DNA of 64,000 nucleotides from Bacteroides_D sp963543925 (GCA_963543925.1 CAUUCP010000001.1:1-64000), one strand, 5' to 3'. Counted from the first letter of the stretch, positions 17,855 through 27,210 are shown. Made by a program: numbers and translations. The notes: a model not told the origin generated them from the sequence alone.

Positions 17855-18700
17855 ATGGACGTTATGCCCAGCGAAAAGAAAACACCCTTCCTCCACGACG
17901 AAGCGCCTAACGACGACCCTCCACGACAACGTAACGTATTGGTGCTGACTGACTTCTCTGAAAAAGTTCACGCAGCGCTCTCTTATGCCTCCGCTTATGC
18001 AAAGAAAACAGGGGGCGATCTCCTCTTGTTGCACGTCGCATCCAATAACGAAGACGATAGAAGTCAAGATTTGTCGCGTCTCGTGGCTGAGTATTCCGAG
18101 GCGGTGAAGTGTAACTGGCTTCTCTCGCAAGGAGATTTCTTGACAGAGGTCGCAGCCGCCATGAAGGGGTTTCATGCCGAAATGGTCGTGATCGGTTCCG
18201 AGCATCTCAATACGCCTGAACTCTACAAAAAGTCGCTCGCGAGAAAATTATTTAAGCATCTCCCAGGACGGTATCTCTTGGTACAGCATAGCGAGGAGGC
18301 GACGCCCTTTCAGCGAATCTTATTACCCGTAGATTATACCGACAAGCCCGACTGTCAGCATCAATGGATAGATCTCTTCAGGGGACATTTCCAGTTCGAA
18401 GTGCACTTGGTCTTGCCACAGGTCAACGAAACGGATTTACAAGAGGTCGTAGATACCAATCTTGAGAAAATCGAGGAAATACTTAAGAGCCAGTCGATCC
18501 CCTATTGCACCTATACTGTGGAGGGAAATGACGACTTCTCCCAAGAAATCTTATTTTACGGAGAACGTGTGAAGGCTGATCTCTTGGTTATCAATAGCGT
18601 GAGAGATCCTGTCCAAGAAAATCTCTACTTTATGGAATCTCACGAGAGAAGCCTGATCTTGCACGCAACCTCCTTGCCCGTATTGGTCGTTAACGCTTAA
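17855..18700 (+). CDS. Universal stress protein, tandem UspA-like domains
   Basis: A 281-residue protein built of two UspA-like domains. The first begins RNVLVLTDFSEKVHAALSYA and runs to about residue 145; the second begins FQRILLPVDYTDKPDCQHQW and ends LPVLVVNA. The ATP-binding G-2x-G-9x-G(S/T) loop is not clear in either half, so nucleotide binding is uncertain. ATG 17855 is preferred over a GTG at 17846. It has its own promoter and stands alone. The role is general stress survival, with no specific partner indicated. Confidence 0.8.
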   Translation: MDVMPSEKKTPFLHDEAPNDDPPRQRNVLVLTDFSEKVHAALSYASAYAKKTGGDLLLLHVASNNEDDRSQDLSRLVAEYSEAVKCNWLLSQGDFLTEVAAAMKGFHAEMVVIGSEHLNTPELYKKSLARKLFKHLPGRYLLVQHSEEATPFQRILLPVDYTDKPDCQHQWIDLFRGHFQFEVHLVLPQVNETDLQEVVDTNLEKIEEILKSQSIPYCTYTVEGNDDFSQEILFYGERVKADLLVINSVRDPVQENLYFMESHERSLILHATSLPVLVVNA

Positions 18701-18705
18701 GATTG

Positions 18706-18713
18706 TACCTTTG
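18706..18713 (+). promoter_or_regulatory. -7 promoter element TACCTTTG
   Basis: TAnnTTTG match 43 bp upstream of the hypothetical gene at 18757, possibly also serving asnS. Confidence 0.7.
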
Positions 18714-18756
18714 CGATCGGGTTGTAGGCTGTTGACTTAAAACGATTGTCGTCATA

Positions 18757-19470
18757 GTGAGTACCTGTTCTCGTTCTATCTTGCGTATATTGGTCGTTGT
18801 CGCGATCTTCGTGATTCTTTTACCTACTCGTTTGGTTGCAAAGAATTTGCGAAACAGGCAGGTCGTGCTCATTGGGTATTCCTTTTCTCTAGATTCCAAG
18901 ATAAGAAAGAAACTTTCACCCTACGAGGAGCTCTTTCCAGACCTCCCGCGCGGCGTCAAAGGAAAAGATCGCGTCTATTCCCGTCTCAAGGCGCTGAGCT
19001 ATGAGATGCTCAAAAATCGCCTCGAAAAAGATATCTCCCTCTTTATTATGCCCGTCAATATCTATGGACGGCGTTTCGATTATGACGATTATGGATTCCC
19101 AGATACGGGCATTGAGAAAGCGCAACGCTGGGGTGATGCGAAATTGTATCTCAAAATGCAGATCGCTGTCGAAGCCAGTCCAGAAAGCTCTCTCTTTGGA
19201 TCAAAACCTAAGGATTTGGATACAGAGCTCGAACCCGACGAATATCTCAGACCTAAAATCAAGGTCGAACTGACTTTTTATAGAAGCAAAGGGGTCATCC
19301 CCTATGCCTCTTATTCCTCGGAAATGCAATGGCAATATCCTCTAGTACTCGAACCAACCGTCCTCGACGGATTGGTCAATACACTCGACAGAACCGATTT
19401 GCGAACTCTCAGAGAGGCGCTTGAGCTCGGGATGAGTGCTATTGTCGAAAAAATAGAGGACGGAAAATAA
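18757..19470 (+). CDS. Hypothetical exported protein
   Basis: 237 residues with no family that I recognise. The N-terminus has a hydrophobic segment (ILRILVVVAIFVILLPTRLV) followed by VAKN, so it is exported or anchored. The mature part is charged, mixed alpha/beta in character, with a DYDDYGFPDTGIEKAQRWGD stretch. The start is GTG 18757, chosen because no ATG precedes the hydrophobic segment; a shorter version starting inside it would lose the signal. It sits between a promoter and asnS, 35 bp upstream of the latter. Confidence 0.7.
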   Translation: MSTCSRSILRILVVVAIFVILLPTRLVAKNLRNRQVVLIGYSFSLDSKIRKKLSPYEELFPDLPRGVKGKDRVYSRLKALSYEMLKNRLEKDISLFIMPVNIYGRRFDYDDYGFPDTGIEKAQRWGDAKLYLKMQIAVEASPESSLFGSKPKDLDTELEPDEYLRPKIKVELTFYRSKGVIPYASYSSEMQWQYPLVLEPTVLDGLVNTLDRTDLRTLREALELGMSAIVEKIEDGK

Positions 19471-19505
19471 GAAAAACGTAGTCTACTACTCAAAAGACCA
19501 TAACT

Positions 19506-20894
19506 ATGCAACGTACTCGTATACGAGAGATTTTTACATGCACCCCAGACCAACAATACCAAGTGATGGGGTGGGTACGCTCCAAGCGCGGCAATAAAAA
19601 TGTGGCTTTTCTAGCCATCAACGATGGGTCGTGCGTTGCATCCCTGCAAGTGGTCATTGACCCGAATAAGGTCGACGAAGATACGCTAAGAGATATCACC
19701 ACAGGGGCTAGTGTGGCCGTAAAGGGGATATTGGTGACTTCCCCAGGCGGGCAGCAGGGCGTTGAGCTACAGGCTGAAAGCGTGAAACTATTGGGCACTG
19801 CAGATCCGAAGAGCTACCCATTGCAGAAAAAGGGGCATTCGCTCGAATTCTTGCGAGAGATCGCACACCTCAGACCGCGTACCAACACCTTCGGGGCGAT
19901 CCTCCGCTTACGACATGAAATGGCCTTTGCTATTCATGAGTTCTTTCACAAGCGAGGCTTTGTCTACCTTCATACACCGCTCATCACAAGTTCCGATGCC
20001 GAGGGAGCGGGTGCCATGTTTCGGGTGACGACACTCCCCGTGGGGAATCCACCTCTTACACCAGAGGGTAAGGTCGATTGGACTGAAGATTTCTTCGGTA
20101 CGAGTACCAATCTCACGGTCTCGGGACAGCTAGAAGGGGAGCTTGGAGCTACTGCGTTAGGGGAAATCTATACTTTCGGTCCTACATTCCGGGCAGAAAA
20201 CTCCAATACGCCAAGACACCTCGCGGAGTTTTGGATGATTGAGCCAGAAATGGCCTTCTACGAGATCGAAGACAACATGGAGCTCGCCGAGGAGATGCTT
20301 AAATTTCTCATATCCTACGCTCTCGAGCACTGTGCCGAGGATCTGAAGTTCCTAAACGATATGTGGGATAAAGATCTTCTTGCCCGGCTTCAAGGGGTGC
20401 TACAACAGAAGTTTGTAAGGCTCACCTATACCGAGGCGATAGATATCCTGCTCAAAGCTGACGTCAAATGGGAATATCCTATTAAGGAATGGGGTGTCGA
20501 CTTGCAGAGTGAACATGAACGATATCTCGTGGAAAAGCATTTTCATGCCCCAGTAATTCTTACCGACTACCCTGCGGAAATCAAGGCTTTCTATATGAAG
20601 CTCAACGAGGATGGAAAGACCGTACGTGCCATGGATGTCCTTTTCCCGATGATCGGAGAGATCATCGGAGGGTCGCAGCGAGAAGAAAGTTACGACAAGC
20701 TCTTGGCGCGTATGCAGACCATGGGAGTCCCCACCAAGGAAATGAGTTGGTATCTCGACACGCGTCGTTTTGGGTCGGTGCCGCATAGTGGTTTTGGGCT
20801 CGGATTTGAACGATTGATGCTCTTTGTTACAGGGATGTCGAATATCCGGGACGTGATCCCATTCCCGCGTACCCCAAAGCACTGCGACTTCTAG
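19506..20894 (+). CDS. asnS: Asparagine--tRNA ligase
   Basis: A class IIb aminoacyl-tRNA synthetase charging tRNA-Asn. The N-terminal OB-fold (about 15-110) includes QVMGWVRSKRGNKNVAFLAI. Motif 2 is FRAENSNTPRHLAEFWMIEP and motif 3 GFGLGFERLMLFVTGMSNIR, followed by DVIPFPRTPKHCDF. The 462 residues match AsnRS, and RHLAEFWMIEPE separates it from AspRS. It is followed 25 bp later by bcp on the same strand. Confidence 0.96.
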   Translation: MQRTRIREIFTCTPDQQYQVMGWVRSKRGNKNVAFLAINDGSCVASLQVVIDPNKVDEDTLRDITTGASVAVKGILVTSPGGQQGVELQAESVKLLGTADPKSYPLQKKGHSLEFLREIAHLRPRTNTFGAILRLRHEMAFAIHEFFHKRGFVYLHTPLITSSDAEGAGAMFRVTTLPVGNPPLTPEGKVDWTEDFFGTSTNLTVSGQLEGELGATALGEIYTFGPTFRAENSNTPRHLAEFWMIEPEMAFYEIEDNMELAEEMLKFLISYALEHCAEDLKFLNDMWDKDLLARLQGVLQQKFVRLTYTEAIDILLKADVKWEYPIKEWGVDLQSEHERYLVEKHFHAPVILTDYPAEIKAFYMKLNEDGKTVRAMDVLFPMIGEIIGGSQREESYDKLLARMQTMGVPTKEMSWYLDTRRFGSVPHSGFGLGFERLMLFVTGMSNIRDVIPFPRTPKHCDF

Positions 20895-20919
20895 ATAACG
20901 CTTAATTCTCTAGCGAAAG

Positions 20920-21399
20920 ATGTCATTGAAAGTGGGTGATCCTGCCCCTCTGTTCGATACCCATTTCGCCGACGGAAGCCCTTGCGAGAGTGCTATGTTC
21001 CTAGGGCGTAGACTCTTGCTCTATTTCTATCCGCGGGACAATACCCCAGGATGTACCGCAGAGGCATGTAGTCTGCGCGATGCGTGGAAGGATATCGTAG
21101 CGGAAAATCTAGCGGTGATCGGCGTCAGTCCTGACTCAGACGCCTCGCACGGGCGTTTTGCTGAGAAATTCAATCTCCCATTCCCCCTGATTGCCGATAC
21201 AGAGCATCTATTGGCAGAGGCGTATGGCGTATGGAAGGAAAAAAAACGTTTCGGACGCTCCTATTTCGGTATACTGCGGACCTCATTCCTGATTGATGCG
21301 CAGGGAAAGATTGAATACATTTTTGATAAAGTGAAGACCGCACAGCACGCAGAACAGGTCTTAGCCTATTTACACAACAACACGACCCTGCGGGGGTAA
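20920..21399 (+). CDS. bcp: Thioredoxin-dependent peroxiredoxin (Bcp/PrxQ)
   Basis: Reduces organic and hydrogen peroxides. Peroxidatic and resolving cysteines lie in DNTPGCTAEACSLRD, the C-x4-C spacing of the alpha-type BCP group. The 159 residues match the family. The next gene (membrane/coiled-coil protein) starts 6 nt after the stop, so the two are probably cotranscribed. It joins tpx, msrA and the bat operon in the stress-related content of this window. Confidence 0.94.
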   Translation: MSLKVGDPAPLFDTHFADGSPCESAMFLGRRLLLYFYPRDNTPGCTAEACSLRDAWKDIVAENLAVIGVSPDSDASHGRFAEKFNLPFPLIADTEHLLAEAYGVWKEKKRFGRSYFGILRTSFLIDAQGKIEYIFDKVKTAQHAEQVLAYLHNNTTLRG

Positions 21400-21405
21400 G
21401 AAGGT

Positions 21406-22329
21406 ATGGCAGTAACGAAAAATTTTAATACGAAGGGAGAGGCCTCGAGAAAGAAAAGCGTCGTGGTGAGTGTACTCTTTTTTCTGTTGATCTTCCTCGT
21501 CCTCGTAGCAGGGGTCTTGGCCTATTTCCTGCGTAGAGCACAGGTCGTGGCAGAAGAACAAGCCGAGGAGTATCGTGTGGAAAAGGACTCGATTATGCAC
21601 GAGTTCGAACACCAAGTCGTGGCTTTCGATTCCCTCCGCTCCTCTTCGGAAGAAGTGCAGGGACGTCTCACTGCGGAAAAAAAACGTGCCGAGGCGATGA
21701 TTGCTACCCTCCGATCCCAGCAACAGGTCACCTTTCAGCAACTAAAATCATACCAACGAGAGTTAGGCACGCTCCGTGAAATTATGAGAAATATGGTGCG
21801 CGAAATTGACTCTCTCAATACGGCGAACCGAGAATTGATGGCGGAGAACTCGCGTATGCGTGGAAGTTATGCCGAGTCGCAGCAACAACTTCGACAGTTA
21901 ACCTCATCCAACGAGGAGTTGAGTACTGCTGTCATGAGGGGCTCCGTGGTCAAGGCGCGTAATATTGTCATCGCGCCACTTAATAAAAAGGGAAAGCCCG
22001 CGAAAAAGGCAAGCAAGACAACGGTACTGCGTACAGATTTCATCTTGTCGGAAAACGCCTTGGCAAAACCTGGTCCTCGGATTGTCTATATACGACTAAC
22101 GGATAAAGATGGTATCCTGCTCCCATCCTCAGATGGGATGACCTTCCAGTTCGGTGGGCAGGAGATGCCATGCTCTGCACATAGAGAGGTCGATTATCAA
22201 AATCAGGATCTTGACGTCCAGATCTTCTATGGAGATATCAAGGCCACGAAGTTCATATCGGGGGACTATCATGTCGCGATTTTCATGGATGAAACCTTGA
22301 TCGGGGAGGGGGGCATTATCTTGAAATAA
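21406..22329 (+). CDS. Membrane-anchored coiled-coil protein, unknown function
   Basis: 307 residues that I do not assign to a named family. A single transmembrane helix at about 19-43 (VVVSVLFFLLIFLVLVAGVL) is followed by a long coiled coil at about 45-185 with heptad-like E/L/R patterns. A basic linker (KKGKPAKKASKTT) leads to a C-terminal beta-rich domain (about 205-307) ending in VAIFMDETLIGEGGIILK. The topology suggests that the coiled coil and C-terminal domain lie in the periplasm. It follows bcp by 6 nt; a strong hairpin terminator lies about 125 bp downstream. Confidence 0.75.
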   Translation: MAVTKNFNTKGEASRKKSVVVSVLFFLLIFLVLVAGVLAYFLRRAQVVAEEQAEEYRVEKDSIMHEFEHQVVAFDSLRSSSEEVQGRLTAEKKRAEAMIATLRSQQQVTFQQLKSYQRELGTLREIMRNMVREIDSLNTANRELMAENSRMRGSYAESQQQLRQLTSSNEELSTAVMRGSVVKARNIVIAPLNKKGKPAKKASKTTVLRTDFILSENALAKPGPRIVYIRLTDKDGILLPSSDGMTFQFGGQEMPCSAHREVDYQNQDLDVQIFYGDIKATKFISGDYHVAIFMDETLIGEGGIILK

Positions 22330-22454
22330 TCCCAGCGCTGAATAGCTGTTTTACGGACGCTTACCATTTTGCTAAAGGAGATCCGCTTAGAAGGTTGATA
22401 CACAATATCATTTCATAGGCGTCTAGTATTTACGTCTAGAATGGAATTCTACGG

Positions 22455-22493
22455 AAAATCCATAATACTGCTTCGCGGGTATTGTGGATTTTT
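22455..22493 (+). terminator. Terminator after the bcp/coiled-coil operon
   Basis: A 14-bp stem AAAATCCATAATAC / GTATTGTGGATTTT with one G-T pair and a 10-nt loop, flanked by A and T runs, so it could work in both directions. The next promoter begins 3 bp beyond it. Confidence 0.75.
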
Positions 22494-22495
22494 CG

Positions 22496-22503
22496 TATCT
22501 TTG
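22496..22503 (+). promoter_or_regulatory. -7 promoter element TATCTTTG for the rhomboid operon
   Basis: Perfect TAnnTTTG match. It would give a leader of about 155 nt before the ATG at 22665. The leader contains a CCCAG-AAAAG-CTGGG hairpin (about 22560-22575) and a purine-rich stretch, but I recognise no known riboswitch. Confidence 0.7.
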
Positions 22504-22664
22504 CCCTATAACCCTCCTAGGATACAATTAACACCAACCATTCTTCTGAAGTTTTCTCCCCAGAAAAGCTGGGCAAGGGAGCGGAGCAGAGAGGTGTGAC
22601 CTACGAAAAATAATTACTTTTACGTCAGAATTATCTAAGCTGATAAAGGTTTAGCTTTCTCGAA

Positions 22665-23477
22665 ATGCAGCAACTTCGTGCACTATTTGCTCAATACCCT
22701 GTGGTCACCAATTTGATTCTAATCAATGTGGTGCTGCTCGTGGCTACATGGTTGGGGGAGTCTACGTTTCATATCGATCTGGTCGACATCCTCGGATTAC
22801 ACTATCCCGAGAGTGCTAAGTTTCGACCCTATCAAATTGTAACCCACCTCTTTATGCATGGTGGGATTACGCACCTCTTCTTCAATATGTTTGCGCTCTG
22901 GATGTTTGGGCGAATCCTGGAGTATGAGATGGGGAGTAAACGCCTCTTTTTCTACTACATATTTACGGGGCTGGGGGCTGCTGCTGTTCATACGCTAGTC
23001 AATTATATCGAATTCTCTATTTTGAAAGGACAGATCGTAGACGTGCTCAACCAGCTCAGCCCCGATAGTCTAGATCTCTTCATCTCGCAACATTTTTCAC
23101 AGTACCACGCTTATTTTTACGAGAACCTTATCGCCCACTGGGCAAATGACCCATCAAACCCTCTCTATTTAGAACAGGCACGTCAAGCACTCCTCCAAGT
23201 CTTGCAATTACAGATGGATATCCCGACCGTTGGAGCCTCGGGGGCGGTCTTCGGGATTTTGATCGCCTTTGCTATGCTCTTTCCCAATGTTACCCTTTAT
23301 CTCCTGATACCCCCGATCCCGCTCAAAGCGAAATGGTTTGTATTAATTTACGCTGCCATAGAGATTTACCTCGGTTTTACACAGCCGGGTAGTAATATTG
23401 CCCATTTCGCACACATCGGAGGAATGCTTTTTGGGATAATCCTGATTCTTTATTGGCGTCGTAATGAGAGGAAATAG
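22665..23477 (+). CDS. Rhomboid family intramembrane serine protease (first)
   Basis: Cleaves substrates within the membrane. The family motif HGGITHLFFNMFALWMFG is present; the catalytic serine is in VGASGAVFG (GxSG) and the histidine in IAHFAHIGG of the last helix. At 270 residues it has six or more hydrophobic segments. A roughly 65-residue insertion between helices (about 120-180, beginning NYIEFSILKGQIVDVLNQLS) is common in Bacteroidota members. It overlaps the second rhomboid gene by 14 bp, so the two are translated from one mRNA. Confidence 0.92.
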   Translation: MQQLRALFAQYPVVTNLILINVVLLVATWLGESTFHIDLVDILGLHYPESAKFRPYQIVTHLFMHGGITHLFFNMFALWMFGRILEYEMGSKRLFFYYIFTGLGAAAVHTLVNYIEFSILKGQIVDVLNQLSPDSLDLFISQHFSQYHAYFYENLIAHWANDPSNPLYLEQARQALLQVLQLQMDIPTVGASGAVFGILIAFAMLFPNVTLYLLIPPIPLKAKWFVLIYAAIEIYLGFTQPGSNIAHFAHIGGMLFGIILILYWRRNERK

Positions 23478-24327
23478 TACACTCCCCGATGGGGTGCTGG
23501 CTTGGTTACGACACCGAGGCATCCCCCCCGTACTCTTCTATTACATCGCTGTGAATGTGGGGGTCTTTCTTATAGTGGGGGTCTTTCGTGTGTTTCAGAC
23601 TCTTCTGTTGCGCGACGATCTCCTTGCCGACTTCTCTACCTTCTTTTCACTCCCAGCTTCCCTGTCGCGATTGTTCGCTTCGCCTTGGACAATCGTTACC
23701 TATATGTTTTATCATGAGGGGTTTACGCATATCCTCTTCAATATGCTCTGGCTTTGGGTATTTGGTCGCCTCTTTTTCTTACATGCGACCACCAAAGATT
23801 TCCATCGGGTCTACTGCTGGGGAGGAATCGCGGGCGGACTTTTCTATGTAGTGGCATATAATCTCTTTCCCTACTTCGCCTCGGTGCTGCCGATGGCCAT
23901 CGCCATGGGAGCGTCTGCTTCGGTGATGGCTATCACGGTCGCGGCTGTTGTGAAAGCACCGCGGGAGGAGGTCTACCTGTTTGGACTCCTGAGGGTACAA
24001 GTCCTATGGATTGCCGTGGGAGTGGTCTTGTTAGACTTTTTTAGTGTCACAGGGGCGAATGCGGGGGGGCATATTGCACATCTGGGGGGCGCCTTTTTTG
24101 GCTTTCTCTATGCCCGTTATGGAATGCGCGTGGGGGGCAGGCGTTCTGTTTCTATTTGGGAAAGATTGAGCCTTTGGTGGACAACACTTAAGAGACAAAG
24201 TAAGAAAAAAGAGTCTCCGCAGAGTGAACAAAAAGAGGTGGAACGAATTCTTGCTAAGCTCGCTAAGGGGGGATATGCTGCCCTTTCTACCGAGGAAAAA
24301 GAGAAGCTCTTTCGTCCAAGATCATGA
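23464..24327 (+). CDS. Rhomboid family protein (second), variant active site
   Basis: 287 residues. The N-terminal hallmark FTHILFNMLWLWVFGRLF and last-helix AHLGGAFFGFLYARYG are typical. The serine region reads MGASASVMA, so the second glycine of GxSG is replaced by alanine; I recall this form as common in Bacteroidota second rhomboids. The cytosolic C-terminus (about 245-287) has a helical tail ending LSTEEKEKLFRPRS, like the small domain (DUF6576-type) attached to such proteins. The start overlaps the first rhomboid by 14 bp and the stop overlaps the next gene by 4 bp. Confidence 0.88.
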   Translation: MRGNSTLPDGVLAWLRHRGIPPVLFYYIAVNVGVFLIVGVFRVFQTLLLRDDLLADFSTFFSLPASLSRLFASPWTIVTYMFYHEGFTHILFNMLWLWVFGRLFFLHATTKDFHRVYCWGGIAGGLFYVVAYNLFPYFASVLPMAIAMGASASVMAITVAAVVKAPREEVYLFGLLRVQVLWIAVGVVLLDFFSVTGANAGGHIAHLGGAFFGFLYARYGMRVGGRRSVSIWERLSLWWTTLKRQSKKKESPQSEQKEVERILAKLAKGGYAALSTEEKEKLFRPRS

Positions 24328-25457
24328 TCTCTAGGGCAGTGCTACGTGCTAAAATTGCCTCTTGGGGACATTGTTTTTTGGTGGGAGGAGCGCTGCTATG
24401 CGCAGCATTATTGATTTTGGCTAGTGTGGCACCGCTGGTAGATCCAGCACGGTTTGTACTTCCGAATTTGTGCGCGTTACTCCTGCCGTGGTGGGTGGTA
24501 TTCAATTTAGCCTTCTGTATTTACTGGGGCTTTCGGCGTCGGTTTACGGCACTGATCCCACTCTTCGGGTTGCTCTTTGTCTGGGGGGTACATATTGCTC
24601 AGTTTGGAATTGTAGAAAGGAACACACACAACACGGTCGGGGTAACGAGGGGAGAGAAGGGGAAAGGACTCTCTGTACTCTCTTACAATGTGAACCTTTT
24701 TCACCTCTATTCTTGGTCAGATATCCCACCGACGGCAGGGGAAGTTGCAGAGCTTGTGGATGGGATAGCCCCTGACATCTTATGTTTGCAGGAGTTTACG
24801 ACATCCGATTCTCTTTTTTCTGATTCTATCGCACGACACTCTTTTCTCGCATACGCTCATATATTTTATACCAATGAATCGGTGCGACGTGGTCTACATC
24901 ATGGACAGGCGCTTTTTTCGCGTTTCCCGATTGTCGGGCGTGGAGTACTCTCCTTTCTTGGATCGCAGAACGCGGCGATTTATGCAGATCTACAGGTAGG
25001 GGACGATACTATCAGGGTCTACAATGTTCATTTTCAGTCGTTTCGTCTCCATCGTAAAAATATCCGATTTATTCGACAGCCTTATTTTTTCTCACAAGGA
25101 GAGCTCTGGGAGGAACTCTCTGAGATCCTTCCTAAGCTTCGTAATACCTTGGTGCAACAATCGGAACAAGTGGAACAGGTAAGGACGCATATCGAGCAAT
25201 CTCCTTATCCCGTATTGCTTTGTGGCGATTTTAATGCAACGCCGTTTTCATATACCTATGCGAAACTTGCCGTAGGCTTGAAAGATGCTTTCAAAGAGGT
25301 GGGGAGTGGCTACGGAGCTACCTTTTTCACCCTCCCGTTGCCCATGAGAATCGACTTCATGTTATATACCTCGGCATTTAGTGCTACTCATTTCCAAGTA
25401 CTTAAGGCTTCATATTCCGATCACCTTCCCATTCTAGGGCGTTTTCAATTAGAATAA
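24324..25457 (+). CDS. Endonuclease/exonuclease/phosphatase family membrane protein
   Basis: 377 residues. The first ~100 carry three hydrophobic helices; the rest is an EEP domain. Metal and catalytic motifs are SYNVNLFHLYSW, DILCLQEF, LLCGDFNATPFS and the final SDHLPILGRF with the Asp-His pair. EEP enzymes act on phosphodiesters of nucleic acids, lipids or inositols; the membrane anchor makes an extracytoplasmic phosphodiesterase likely, substrate unknown. It overlaps the second rhomboid gene by ATGA and is conserved in that position in relatives as far as I recall. Confidence 0.85.
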   Translation: MISRAVLRAKIASWGHCFLVGGALLCAALLILASVAPLVDPARFVLPNLCALLLPWWVVFNLAFCIYWGFRRRFTALIPLFGLLFVWGVHIAQFGIVERNTHNTVGVTRGEKGKGLSVLSYNVNLFHLYSWSDIPPTAGEVAELVDGIAPDILCLQEFTTSDSLFSDSIARHSFLAYAHIFYTNESVRRGLHHGQALFSRFPIVGRGVLSFLGSQNAAIYADLQVGDDTIRVYNVHFQSFRLHRKNIRFIRQPYFFSQGELWEELSEILPKLRNTLVQQSEQVEQVRTHIEQSPYPVLLCGDFNATPFSYTYAKLAVGLKDAFKEVGSGYGATFFTLPLPMRIDFMLYTSAFSATHFQVLKASYSDHLPILGRFQLE

Positions 25458-25468
25458 CTTCTCTACCC

Positions 25469-26491
25469 ATGAACTGTATTAGAAGCTTACTCTTCTTTTC
25501 GTTCCCACTATGTTTGTGTGCTTGCGTACAGAAGCCGCAGCAAAATTTTACTCAACTCTCGGGCGAAGGAATTGGAACTTATTATCAAGTAACCTATTGT
25601 GACTCCCTAGAGCGAGATTTTAAGCCAGCCGTAGATTCTATATTAGTTTCTATGAATCAGCTCTTTTCGATATTCTTAAAGAGTTCTGTGATTGAAGAAT
25701 GGAACCGCTCCTCAAAAGGAATAGAAGATGCCGAGTTTGCGACCTTGACTCGCGAGGCGATACACTATTCGCGTCTCTCTGGGGGAGCTTTTGACCCTAC
25801 GGTCGGCCCTCTTGTCAGAAGCTGGGGGTTTGGTCCTGAAAAGAAACAGATCCCAGATTCTGCACAGGTGGCAGAGCTCCTCTCACGCACGGGGATTGAG
25901 CATCTGAGTGTAAGGGGCGATTCGATAGTGAAGGATATGCCCGAAATCCTACTAGACTACAATGGGATTGCTAAAGGATACACGGTCGATAAAGTCGCTC
26001 TTTTTTTAGAGTCACAAGGGGTGAGAAACTATCTCGTGAATATTGGTGGCGAGGTGCGTGCCGAGGGGAAAAGTCCCAGAGGTACTGCTTGGATATTAGG
26101 GATAGAGACACCACAAAAAGGGTTTGAATTTGGAAAGTCGGTCATCCGTCGACTGGAGCTTACGGGACGTGCACTCGCTACCTCGGGGAATTATCGCTCT
26201 TTCCATCAAAATGGATCGCGTACTTGGGGGCATACCATCAATCCTAAAACGGGATTTCCTGAAGAAAATCCACTACAGAGTGCCACCGTACTGGCCCCTA
26301 CATGTACCATGGCTGATGCCATAGCTACCGCACTTATGGTACTTGGTACGGAGCGGGCTCAACGATTGGTAGAGGAACTAGAAGGGGTCGAGGCGGTCTT
26401 GATCTCCAATTTTTCCACAAAAGAAGATTCTGTTGATTTTACTCTCTGGTACTCTTCCGGTATGGCTGCGCTCTTGTTAGATGATAAATAA
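25469..26491 (+). CDS. apbE: FAD:protein FMN transferase (ApbE), lipoprotein
   Basis: Attaches FMN covalently to threonine of flavoproteins such as NqrB/C and RnfG/D. The N-terminus is a lipoprotein signal with LCAC and Cys19. Family motifs: GGAFDPTVGPLVRSWGFG, LLDYNGIAKGYTVDKVA, YLVNIGGEVRAEG, and ALATSGNYRSF with HTINPKTG and CTMADAIATALMVLG. The 340 residues are standard. The gene is 11 bp downstream of the EEP gene; no target flavoprotein gene lies nearby. Confidence 0.93.
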   Translation: MNCIRSLLFFSFPLCLCACVQKPQQNFTQLSGEGIGTYYQVTYCDSLERDFKPAVDSILVSMNQLFSIFLKSSVIEEWNRSSKGIEDAEFATLTREAIHYSRLSGGAFDPTVGPLVRSWGFGPEKKQIPDSAQVAELLSRTGIEHLSVRGDSIVKDMPEILLDYNGIAKGYTVDKVALFLESQGVRNYLVNIGGEVRAEGKSPRGTAWILGIETPQKGFEFGKSVIRRLELTGRALATSGNYRSFHQNGSRTWGHTINPKTGFPEENPLQSATVLAPTCTMADAIATALMVLGTERAQRLVEELEGVEAVLISNFSTKEDSVDFTLWYSSGMAALLLDDK

Positions 26492-26537
26492 TAGAGGCGA
26501 GTCGCTTCGGAAGGTTGATTTGTTCCGATGAATTGAC

Positions 26538-26545
26538 TATATTTG
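26538..26545 (+). promoter_or_regulatory. -7 promoter element TATATTTG for elbB
   Basis: TAnnTTTG match 23 bp upstream of the ATG at 26569. Confidence 0.65.
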
Positions 26546-26568
26546 CAGAAGAAAAACGTTTTTAGATA

Positions 26569-27210
26569 ATGAAGACCTTTGCAGTAGTGCTGGCTGGTGC
26601 CGGAAAGTTGGATGGGAATGACCTACACGAGGCGGTACTCCTCCTTGCGGAATTGGCTAAAAAGGGGGTGAAATACCAGTGTTTTGCCCCAGAAATGTTG
26701 CAGCATGAGGTCGTAAACCATTACACGGGTGCCCCGCAATACGAACAACGAAATGTCCTCTACGAGGCTGCGAGGATCGCCCGTGGTGATATTAAGCCTC
26801 TAGAACAGCTTCATGCGACGGATTATGACGGACTTTGTTTCCCAGGTGGATTCGGGGTGGCGAAGAATCTTTGCACCTTTGCGTTGGCGGGAGAACATTA
26901 TACGGTACTCCCAGAAGTGGAACGTGTGATTAAGGAGTTCTATGATGCGAAGAAGCCTATCGCTGCCCTGTGCATTGCGCCAGTCCTACTCGCTAAGGTG
27001 TTATCTGGTGTAAAACTCACGCTAGGGCAAGCGTGTGACGCTGGAGAGATCGCAAAGAAGTTGGGCGCTTCTGTACAGTTGACGAGCGAAGGAGAGATCT
27101 GCATAGACACCGAAAAGCGGATTTATACCACGCCATGCTATATGTTAGATTCCGATATCGCAGGGGTGGCGCGTGGCATAGAGGCCTTGGTAAAAGCTAT
27201 GCTGGTATAG
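26569..27210 (+). CDS. elbB: ElbB-like glyoxalase / DJ-1-PfpI family protein
   Basis: 213 residues of the DJ-1/PfpI superfamily, ElbB branch. The N-terminus is VVLAGAGKLDGNDLHEAV, where the usual Cys after AG is replaced. The nucleophile elbow is AALCIAPVLLAKVL, with the conserved glutamate expected in the N-terminal region. CFPGGFGVAKNLCTFA is the typical GGxG loop. E. coli ElbB has weak glyoxalase activity; the physiological role is unclear. It has its own promoter and stands before a plsC-like gene. Confidence 0.87.
   Translation: MKTFAVVLAGAGKLDGNDLHEAVLLLAELAKKGVKYQCFAPEMLQHEVVNHYTGAPQYEQRNVLYEAARIARGDIKPLEQLHATDYDGLCFPGGFGVAKNLCTFALAGEHYTVLPEVERVIKEFYDAKKPIAALCIAPVLLAKVLSGVKLTLGQACDAGEIAKKLGASVQLTSEGEICIDTEKRIYTTPCYMLDSDIAGVARGIEALVKAMLV

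Noticed and set aside
22504..22664. Riboswitch in the rhomboid leader
   Set aside because: A ~155-nt leader with one short hairpin was noted, but no known riboswitch consensus could be recognised.
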